Below, in pieces: positions 57,378-64,000 of a stretch of 64,000 bases of DNA. Source of the DNA: Sulfurirhabdus autotrophica (GTDB taxonomy: Bacteria; Pseudomonadota; Gammaproteobacteria; Burkholderiales; SMCO01). The DNA is taken from positions 1-64,000 of the forward strand of contig NZ_SMCO01000011.1 of the NCBI RefSeq assembly GCF_004346685.1, read 5' to 3'. The position numbers and the translations under genes are program-made. The notes beneath the pieces are model-generated. The model was given only the letters and a program-made list of their open reading frames with translations, made no database searches and was not told the origin of the DNA. How positions within the stretch are numbered: position 1 is the first letter of the stretch; each line of letters begins with the position of its first letter.

Positions 57378-60300
57378 TTATTTCTCCGTCTCTATTTCAT
57401 GAGGCATACCAGTAGCCCACCCTTGCGCGTAATCTACGCCGATCTCCCGCAATTTTTCCAGAATCGCCTCTGTTTCCACAAATTCTGCGATCGTGGAAAT
57501 TCCCATCACATGCCCAATTTTATTAATAGCTTCTACCATTGCCATGTCTATTGGATCCATCACCATGTCTTTGACAAAACCGCCATCAATTTTTAAATAA
57601 TCCACCGGCAAATTTTTAAGATAGGAGAATGAAGAAACGCCACTCCCGAAATCATCCAGAGAAAAACGACAGCCGATAGACTTCAATTCCTTGATAAACT
57701 GGCTGGCCTGTTGCAGATTGGAAATAGCCACGGTTTCTGTAATTTCAAAACAAACCGCCCCTGGCGGTATCCCGGATATGTAAAACTGATCCGTAACAAA
57801 ATCCAGGAAAGTTTCATCGTTCAGCGTCGCTCCAGACAGATTAATGGCGTACATGCAATCCACTTTTTTCGTCTGAGGCTGACCATTCTGTTTGCGTCTT
57901 TCTGTAAAATGCCTGTCCAGAAAAGCAAACAATGTACGAACAACCCATCGATCGATGTTCGGCATGATGCCGTATCTTTCTGCAGCGGGCATAAAAGCAC
58001 CGGGAAGTACAATATTGTCGGTCTCATCCTTCATCCGGATAAGTACTTCATAATGCTCAGCGATCCCGCCCTCAGGTGTAATTGGTACAATGGGCTGCCG
58101 GTACAGGCAAAATCGTTTTTCCTCAAAAGCACTGGTAATTCTTGATACCCATTGCATTTCCCCGTGTCGTTGAGCTAATCCGATATCGTCCTTCTCAAAA
58201 ACATGCACACGATTACGCCCGCTGTCTTTTGCAGCATAACAAGCCATATCTGCCGCACTGAGTATACTTCCCAGATCTCCGCTTTCCTCGTCCACAACAA
58301 CCAAACCAATGCTGGCGCCAATTTCAAAGGTTTTATCTTCCCAGACAAAGCGCCAGTCTTTAATGACCTGGCGCAAACTGTCAGCGATGCGCAATGCCTT
58401 TTCTACCGGGCAATATTCCAGCAATACGCCAAATTCATCGCCTCCCAAGCGGGCCAAGGTGTCACTTTCACGCATTCTTTCATGAATGATCAAACTTAAC
58501 TGTCGGAGCAACTCGTCACCTGCCACATGACCGCATGTATCATTCACGATCTTGAATTGGTCCAGATCCAGGTACAGTAGAACATGGCTTCCTGTCCCTT
58601 CTTTTGCTGTAAATAACGCCTGAGACAGGTGCTTTTCAAATTCTCTGCGGTTTAAAAGCCCAGTTAGCGCGTCATGGCTGGCCTGCCAGGATAATTGTCT
58701 TGCCATCTTGCGCGCGTGGCTTACATCATGAAAGACCAGAACTACTCCCACTATTCCGCCATCTCTGTCGCGGATAGGCGCTGCAGTATCCTCAATGGCA
58801 ATTTCCTTCCCTTGGCGGTTGATCAACAAGGTATGCGGTGAAATCCCAATCACCCCCCCTTCGTTGATACAGCGCTGAACCGGATTTTCAATAGGCTCTC
58901 CATTAACTTCGTTGACTATATGAAACACCTGTTCAAGGGATTTTCCCTGCGCTTCTTCGTGCGCCCAGCCAGTTAACAGTTGTGCAGCCGGATTCACATA
59001 ATCCACTCTGCCATCTGCATCTGTCGTAATCACTGCATCACCAATCGAATGCAATGTGACTTGTGCACGCTCTTTTGCCTGGAACAACTGCGCTTCCATC
59101 TGTTTACGCTCTGTAATATCCTTAGCCACAGAAATCACGCATGGCTCGCCATCAATTTCCCCCAACTCAGCAGAAAAAAGCAGCCACTTTTTCTGCCCTT
59201 CTTTATTTGTCACTGGAATTTCATGGTCACGAATAAACCCTTGCGCCATCAACGCCTGCGACATTTTAGCGCGACTTTCCACATCCCATATACCCAGTTC
59301 AATGGTTGTCTTGCCAATTATTTCTTCACGCGTATACCCATATTCCTTCAAAAAATTATCGTTAATATCCAGAATACGTCCATCGTTTAATCGACTGATA
59401 CACGTTGCATCCGGACTGGAGTGGAATGCGCGGTTGAATCGCTGCTCCGATTTACGCATTTTCTCTTCGGCTTTTTTGCGTTCCGTTATATTTCGTGCGA
59501 TAGATAACACGGTTAATCGCCCATCAAACTCAAAGAAATGTATATTCACCTCCATGGGTATTTTCTCCCCCAGGCGGGTTACATGAGTGGTCTCCATCAT
59601 ATAACTATTTCCAGACGCCGGATTTTTTCCAAGCCAGGGGATTTTTGCATTATCCTCCGACACTAAAATATCCAAAACTGAACGTTCAAGCAGTTCCTCT
59701 TTTGAATAGCCCAGGCGCTGACAAGCGATTTCATTGACCTCAATAAAATTTCCCGGCTTTCCGTCCGGTGTAAGGTGATAGACAAAAATGCCATCCTGCC
59801 CACTATTAAATAAAGCACGGAAGCGTTTTTCACTTTGTTCTATGCGTAACTTATTTTCCAGAATTCGATCCACCATTTGATCAAATACCTGACCAAAATG
59901 AGCAATTTCATCCGCACCTTTTAACCCTGTTCTTGCATGTACATCACCGGCAGAAAAACGTTGGGCAACAGTCACAACCCTTTCAACTCGGCGCGTTACA
60001 AAATAATGAAGCAGTAACCACAAGAGCACAGCAAGACCGGCAGTAAAAGCACTAAACTGAAACACCTGATCATGCACACGCTGAATGGCTTTCATTTTCG
60101 GGACAACCAGATCACGTCGCATATACAACAAACCTGTGCGCGCAGCCGCGTTACCCTGAGCCCCATCGAGCCGGATCGGATAAAACCCGCCTGCTGAATT
60201 TGCATCCAGAGTTAAATGCACATAATGCTTCTGAAAATTTTTCACATTTGAGATGATTTTATTTCGAATTGCCGCCTGTGCAGGGGTGACTGCGGGCAAA

Positions 60301-60635
60301 ACTGCATCCAGTGTCTTGCCTATCGACTCACGCTGAATTGAAGCAATGACAATTCCATTCTCATCAGTCAACTCCGCAAATTGAACGTTTGGATCGGTCA
60401 CCAGATTTGCTAGCACATCTTCTACCCGAACCTGCTCGTTATTAAGAAGCAGATACTCAAAACGCTCCTGAAGCTTCGACATTTGATCGGAAAGGCTGAT
60501 CAGTGCGCTCTCTTCTACTTCCTTGATTTCCAGTTTTTTACCATAGGTCAGGCTATACAGAGCCACTCCGACGGTAAAGACGAAGAGTAATAAGGGAATG
60601 AATATACGCAGCGGTAAAATCATCGAAATGTTCAC
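57378..60635 (-). CDS. HAMP-PAS-PAS-PAS-GGDEF-EAL membrane sensor of cyclic di-GMP
   Basis: A 1085-residue inner-membrane protein. Membrane helices lie at about residues 9-29 and 190-210, enclosing a ~160-residue periplasmic sensing domain. A HAMP linker (about 212-265) and three PAS domains (about 272-390, 395-515 and 520-640) follow. The GGDEF domain has an intact GGDEF at 731-735. The EAL domain reads EVL at 863-865, a permitted variant of ExL, and retains [10 protein letters not shown] and DYLKIDGGF. Both activities are possible. The sensed signal is unknown. Confidence 0.9.
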   Translation of the reverse strand: MNISMILPLRIFIPLLLFVFTVGVALYSLTYGKKLEIKEVEESALISLSDQMSKLQERFEYLLLNNEQVRVEDVLANLVTDPNVQFAELTDENGIVIASIQRESIGKTLDAVLPAVTPAQAAIRNKIISNVKNFQKHYVHLTLDANSAGGFYPIRLDGAQGNAAARTGLLYMRRDLVVPKMKAIQRVHDQVFQFSAFTAGLAVLLWLLLHYFVTRRVERVVTVAQRFSAGDVHARTGLKGADEIAHFGQVFDQMVDRILENKLRIEQSEKRFRALFNSGQDGIFVYHLTPDGKPGNFIEVNEIACQRLGYSKEELLERSVLDILVSEDNAKIPWLGKNPASGNSYMMETTHVTRLGEKIPMEVNIHFFEFDGRLTVLSIARNITERKKAEEKMRKSEQRFNRAFHSSPDATCISRLNDGRILDINDNFLKEYGYTREEIIGKTTIELGIWDVESRAKMSQALMAQGFIRDHEIPVTNKEGQKKWLLFSAELGEIDGEPCVISVAKDITERKQMEAQLFQAKERAQVTLHSIGDAVITTDADGRVDYVNPAAQLLTGWAHEEAQGKSLEQVFHIVNEVNGEPIENPVQRCINEGGVIGISPHTLLINRQGKEIAIEDTAAPIRDRDGGIVGVVLVFHDVSHARKMARQLSWQASHDALTGLLNRREFEKHLSQALFTAKEGTGSHVLLYLDLDQFKIVNDTCGHVAGDELLRQLSLIIHERMRESDTLARLGGDEFGVLLEYCPVEKALRIADSLRQVIKDWRFVWEDKTFEIGASIGLVVVDEESGDLGSILSAADMACYAAKDSGRNRVHVFEKDDIGLAQRHGEMQWVSRITSAFEEKRFCLYRQPIVPITPEGGIAEHYEVLIRMKDETDNIVLPGAFMPAAERYGIMPNIDRWVVRTLFAFLDRHFTERRKQNGQPQTKKVDCMYAINLSGATLNDETFLDFVTDQFYISGIPPGAVCFEITETVAISNLQQASQFIKELKSIGCRFSLDDFGSGVSSFSYLKNLPVDYLKIDGGFVKDMVMDPIDMAMVEAINKIGHVMGISTIAEFVETEAILEKLREIGVDYAQGWATGMPHEIETEK

Positions 60636-60986
60636 ATTATTGTTTTAAATAATTTTCGAAGATGTTGCAAAAGACTGGAAAACAGCATTTTTTGCAATAC
60701 GTGAAGCCAAATGGAATATTTAAATAGATCGCTATATAAGCATGTGGGCACTGCCAATTGTACTAAGCAGAAAGAGTCTATTATTACTTAAACGCCCGAA
60801 ATGAATACTACGCAACACACCGAAATAATGCAATGCTGAATATGATCAAACCATAACTGGCATGAAGAATGAGGCGTCTAAAATATTGAAAGGCAAGCCA
60901 CGCATGAACCAATTTTCAGGCAAATTATAGCAATTTCCTGTACATTTTGGAGAAGACACCAAAGCGTTTTCATGGCGTCACAAATA
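60636..60986. other. Intergenic region upstream of the sensor gene
   Basis: About 350 bp, A/T-rich, between the sensor start and the ychF terminator. I see no ORF, RNA or repeat that can be supported. Confidence 0.4.
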
Positions 60987-61034
60987 AAAAGGGCTAATTC
61001 ATTGAGTTATGCAACCCAAATACATTAGCCCTTT
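60987..61034 (-). terminator. Probable terminator of ychF
   Basis: AAAGGGCTAAT (from 60988) pairs with ATTAGCCCTTT (61024-61034) across a long loop, followed on the minus strand by a T-rich run. It lies 46 bp past the ychF stop. Confidence 0.65.
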
Positions 61035-61079
61035 AACACTCAGTATTTAATGGCGAAATTTACACGTCAGCACACACGG

Positions 61080-62171
61080 CTAAACATTAAAACGGAAGTG
61101 CATCACATCGCCATCCTGCACGATATATTCCTTGCCCTCAAGGCGCATCTTGCCGGCCTCTTTAGAGCCTTGCTCACCTTTATAAGCGACGAAATCCTCA
61201 TAGCTGATAACTTCTGCACGAATAAAGCCCTTCTCAAAATCCGTGTGTATCGCAGCAGCAGCGCGCGGTGCGCTATCCCCTTTGTGAATTGTCCAGGCAC
61301 GGACTTCTTTTACGCCGGCGGTAAAATAAGTCTGCAGACCCAGCAAGCTATACGCAGCACGGATCAACCGGTTCAAACCAGGCTCATCCAACCCCATATC
61401 TGCCAGAAAAGCCTGCTTATCTTCGTCTTCCAGATCCACAATTTCAGCCTCAAGCGCACCGCAAATTGCCACAACAGGGGAACCTTCCTGATCGGCAAAT
61501 GCCCGCACACTGTCCAGCAATGGATTGTTTTCAAATCCCTTTTCATCGACGTTAGCGACGTACATTGTCGGTTTTGCTGTCAGTAAACACAAAGGCTGTA
61601 ATAGCTCTTTTTGCTCATCATCCAGATCCAGACTACGTACAGGCTTTCCCTGATCAAGATGACTGCGCACCTGCTCCAGTAACGCTGCTAATTTTGCTGC
61701 GTCCTTATCACCGGAGCGCGATAACTTACTACTGCGGTGTACTGCCTTTTCCACCGTCTCAAGATCTGCCAGCGCCAGTTCGGTATTGATGGTTTCGATA
61801 TCAGAAAGCGGATTGACCTTTCCTGCAACATGCACAACGTTTTCGTCTACAAAGCAGCGAACCACATGAGCTATTGCATCCGTTTCGCGGATGTTGGCAA
61901 GAAACTTATTACCCAGGCCTTCCCCTTTTGAGGCACCCGCAACAATTCCTGCAATATCCACAAACTCGACAATTGCAGGCTGGATTTTCTGCGGCTTGAC
62001 AATATCAGACAACGCAGCCATTCTGGGATCAGGCACTTCAACGATACCCACATTGGGCTCGATCGTGCAAAAGGGATAATTTTCCGCTGCAATACCCGCA
62101 CGGGTCAAAGCATTGAACAACGTAGACTTACCTACATTAGGCAAGCCGACGATTCCGCATTTCAAACTCAT
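61080..62171 (-). CDS. ychF: Redox-regulated ATPase YchF
   Basis: An Obg-family ATPase associated with the ribosome and stress control. The 363-residue protein has the P-loop [25 protein letters not shown] and [17 protein letters not shown]. Its C-terminal TGS domain ends in [15 protein letters not shown]. It uses ATP because the NKxD guanine motif is altered (NVDEKG). A possible promoter TTGGAT-18-TACAAT lies upstream near 62330. Confidence 0.95.
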   Translation of the reverse strand: MSLKCGIVGLPNVGKSTLFNALTRAGIAAENYPFCTIEPNVGIVEVPDPRMAALSDIVKPQKIQPAIVEFVDIAGIVAGASKGEGLGNKFLANIRETDAIAHVVRCFVDENVVHVAGKVNPLSDIETINTELALADLETVEKAVHRSSKLSRSGDKDAAKLAALLEQVRSHLDQGKPVRSLDLDDEQKELLQPLCLLTAKPTMYVANVDEKGFENNPLLDSVRAFADQEGSPVVAICGALEAEIVDLEDEDKQAFLADMGLDEPGLNRLIRAAYSLLGLQTYFTAGVKEVRAWTIHKGDSAPRAAAAIHTDFEKGFIRAEVISYEDFVAYKGEQGSKEAGKMRLEGKEYIVQDGDVMHFRFNV

Positions 62172-62460
62172 AACATTCCTTTAAATATCAATACACCACT
62201 GATCCAAAGCAGTCATCTAGCCGCTCGCCAGCCTAATTTATGAAGCTAATGGAAATAATCTCAGAGTTACAGCATTGCCAACTCCATACGGAAATCAGCA
62301 ATTTTGACTAAATTCTGTGTAAAAAAAGAGCATTGTAACCTTTACAGTTCGCTTTATCCAAAAAGCAACCTACAATCATCGAACTATCTTTTGAAATAGA
62401 CTTATACAAAAGTACATCCAGTCACATTCAGTAACGCCTGAACCAGCGACTGCTCTCACC

Positions 62461-63180
62461 TCACATATCTGACACCAACAATGCCCGCTGCGCCTCGTCC
62501 AGATAACACCATTCACCTTCTTTCAGCCCCAGTGCATCCAGCGTTAATTTACCCATTGCCGAACGACGTAGCGCCGTGCAATGATTTCCTGCTGCAGCCA
62601 GCATGCGCTTTACTTGATGATATTTCCCCTGCTCCAGCAAAATTTCCAGCTGATGCTCGTCCAACTTACGACAAGTCAATGCTGCCAGCTTTGCAGGTTC
62701 ATCATGTAATTTCACTCCTGCCAGCAACTGCTCGACCAGTTCAGGTGTCACCGGATCAAACGTCGTCGCCACATAAATCTTCGGGACGTGCCGTTTGGGG
62801 GATGACTGTGCGTGGATGAAGGTGCCGTCATCCGACATTAACAACATCCCGGTTGTATCGTGATCAAGTCGTCCCACTGGCTGTACATCACGCCAGGTGA
62901 ATTGTTCCGGTAGCAGGCTCAACACGCCAGGATGGTGGCTGGGTTTCCTGGAACACTCATAATTGGCTGGTTTGTTCAGTGCAATATAGACATGCTCACG
63001 ATAAACCCACAATTCATCAAATAGCGTGAACGCCAGGCCAGTCGTTTCAAAAACGGCGCGAGGGTCTGTAACGGTTTCGCCTGCGATGGACACATCCCCT
63101 TCGCTAATCAGTTGACGACACCACTTTCGGGTGCCAAAACCCTGTGATTTAAGAATGAGGTCCAGCGACAGTTTACTCAA
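62461..63180 (-). CDS. rsuA: RsuA-type rRNA pseudouridine synthase
   Basis: A pseudouridine synthase of small-subunit rRNA (position 516 type). The 239-residue protein has an N-terminal S4 domain (LILKSQGFGTRKWCRQLI) and the catalytic motif GRLDHDTTGMLLMSDDG with the Asp of the RLD signature. The C-terminal KYHQVKRMLAAAGNHC is typical of RsuA/RluB. The start is TTG 63180, preceded by TAAGG at 5 bp, 7 bp behind pth; the longer upstream ORF overlaps pth and is not conserved. It is followed by a 289-bp gap. Confidence 0.88.
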   Translation of the reverse strand: MSKLSLDLILKSQGFGTRKWCRQLISEGDVSIAGETVTDPRAVFETTGLAFTLFDELWVYREHVYIALNKPANYECSRKPSHHPGVLSLLPEQFTWRDVQPVGRLDHDTTGMLLMSDDGTFIHAQSSPKRHVPKIYVATTFDPVTPELVEQLLAGVKLHDEPAKLAALTCRKLDEHQLEILLEQGKYHQVKRMLAAAGNHCTALRRSAMGKLTLDALGLKEGEWCYLDEAQRALLVSDM

Positions 63181-63187
63181 GGCAGCC

Positions 63188-63781
63188 TTAAATACTTTCC
63201 GGTTTGGGTTTGGTGTGCAGTTTGAGCATCGCGGCAGAAAAATCACCCGACAGCAATTGCGGCAACCCGGCAAGACTGGCGTCGACAGCATCATCAATCA
63301 GTGCCTGTTCAGCACGCTGCGGCGCATTGAGCACAAAATTTACCACTGCACTTCGATCACCCGGATGACCGATACCCAGCCGCAGACGCCAAAATTCCGG
63401 TGTACCCAACTGCGCAATAATGTCCTTGAGGCCATTATGGCCACCGTGTCCGCCCCCTTTTTTCAGGCGCACCGTGCCCGGCGGCAAATCCAGTTCGTCA
63501 TGCACCACCAGTATTTCTTCCGGGGTGATTTTGTAAAAACCAGCTAATGCTCCAACAGACCGTCCACTGAGATTCATAAAGGTTTCCGGTTTCAACAGCC
63601 ACACTTCATGACTACCGATAGTGAGACGTGCAGCCAAACCATGGAACTTCTTTTCAGCCTTGAAGCTAGCAGACTTAGTTGCCGCAACAGCATCCACCCA
63701 CCAAAAACCGGCGTTGTGCCGTGTAGCTTCATAATCTCGTCCCGGATTACCTAAACCGACGATCAATCGGATTCCAAGCAT
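63188..63781 (-). CDS. pth: Peptidyl-tRNA hydrolase
   Basis: Frees peptidyl-tRNA that drops off the ribosome. The 197-residue protein contains the family core [21 protein letters not shown] (catalytic His in RHNAGF), [10 protein letters not shown] and [13 protein letters not shown] 63781 gives the usual start and has AGGGTGG in front. It lies downstream of rplY, the usual order. Confidence 0.95.
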   Translation of the reverse strand: MLGIRLIVGLGNPGRDYEATRHNAGFWWVDAVAATKSASFKAEKKFHGLAARLTIGSHEVWLLKPETFMNLSGRSVGALAGFYKITPEEILVVHDELDLPPGTVRLKKGGGHGGHNGLKDIIAQLGTPEFWRLRLGIGHPGDRSAVVNFVLNAPQRAEQALIDDAVDASLAGLPQLLSGDFSAAMLKLHTKPKPESI

Positions 63782-63812
63782 CGCATTCCACCCTGTACGC
63801 TTCCGCACAAAT

Positions 63813-63858
63813 AAAAAAACCCGTCATCCACGCTGCTAATGCAACCATAGATGACGGG
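63813..63858 (-). terminator. Terminator of rplY
   Basis: A 9-bp stem CCCGTCATC / GATGACGGG, followed on the minus strand by seven T, between rplY and pth. Confidence 0.85.
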
Positions 63859-63879
63859 CTTATACCACAGCCAATTTTT

Positions 63880-64000
63880 TTAGGCCTTTGGTTCTTCTTC
63901 CTTAGCTTCAGCTTCGCCTTCAGTTTCAAGCGCACCGCGTGGGATATGGATAGTCACGACAGCTTGCGTATCACCAGCTTTTGACAATTCAACACCCTTA
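63880..64000 (-). CDS. rplY: 50S ribosomal protein L25/Ctc, C-terminal part (runs off the window)
   Basis: The last 39 codons read KGVELSKAGDTQAVV, TIHIPRGALETEGEAE and an acidic tail ending KA before the stop at 63880. These are characteristic of the CTC-type L25 C-terminal domain. Its neighbour pth, with which it is usually paired, supports this. The gene start lies beyond base 64000. Confidence 0.85.
   Translation of the reverse strand, partial: KGVELSKAGDTQAVVTIHIPRGALETEGEAEAKEEEPKA

Overview
The window looks like a chromosomal segment of a low-GC (mid-forties percent by eye) betaproteobacterium, most likely of the order Nitrosomonadales (Gallionellaceae or Methylophilaceae type). The reasons are the gene order (rrn leader, tyrS, M23 peptidase/anmK, gltA, erpA, bactofilin, argC, rpsI/rplM; rpe-gph-trpEGDC; lptD-surA-pdxA-rsmA; lnt-corC-ybeY-phoH-miaB), the Gram-negative porin with an AMA signal-peptide end, and the LPS, ubiquinone and lipoprotein genes. 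Almost all of it is core genome, densely packed and intact. No phage, transposase, CRISPR array or plasmid gene was seen. The assignment rests on recognition, not on a search.

Layout. 1-180: leader and promoter of an rRNA operon whose 16S gene lies left of the window on the minus strand. 0.4-9.1 kb: tyrS, cell-wall peptidase and anmK, citrate synthase, erpA, bactofilin, argC, ribosomal proteins L13/S9. 9.2-9.4 kb: a strong small-RNA candidate. 9.5-14.3 kb: YdcF-type and OsmC-type proteins, coq7, an orphan glcF, and a porin. 14.7-21.4 kb: a minus-strand rpe-gph-trpE-trpG-trpD-trpC operon carrying two extra nuclease-like genes. 21.5-28.9 kb: apaG, mltA, tonB, methyltransferases, dsbC and an island-like nucleotidyltransferase gene. 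28.9-43.8 kb: two ubiquinone hydroxylases, pepP, murU/amgK diverging from lptD-surA-pdxA-rsmA, and a GAF/PAS/GGDEF/EAL protein. 43.9-49.5 kb: gloA, a DUF45 protease, plsC, gmhB, glyS, glyQ. 49.6-50.2 kb: a long palindromic element. 50.3-57.2 kb: an exported protein of unknown function, a GIY-YIG protein, the lnt to miaB operon and tRNA-Met. 57.4-64 kb: a second large PAS/GGDEF/EAL protein, ychF, an rsuA-type gene, pth and the end of rplY.

What stands out is a network of short palindromic or inverted repeats. Family 1 (core ACCGCAGAGGCGCGGAGG) occurs at least 11 times, with a more diverged pair besides, and often as convergent pairs. Family 2 (core CCCTCTCCCTTGATGGGAG) occurs four times. Both have entered the trp operon. 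Two single-gene cassettes, a GxxExxY protein and a DUF559 protein (both PD-(D/E)XK-type families), each start by a 4-bp overlap with the stop codon of the preceding trp gene. Part of each protein is encoded by the repeat itself. A further family-2 copy sits in frame inside trpC. A nucleotidyltransferase gene at 26.1 kb is bracketed by ~140-bp direct repeats that begin with family 1, and it carries an unusual four-site operator array.

Functionally, much of the window serves the envelope: AnmK, AmgK and MurU form most of the UDP-MurNAc recycling route, and MltA and the M23 peptidase remodel the wall. LptD, SurA, Lnt, GmhB, PlsC, CorC and DsbC build the outer membrane or periplasm.
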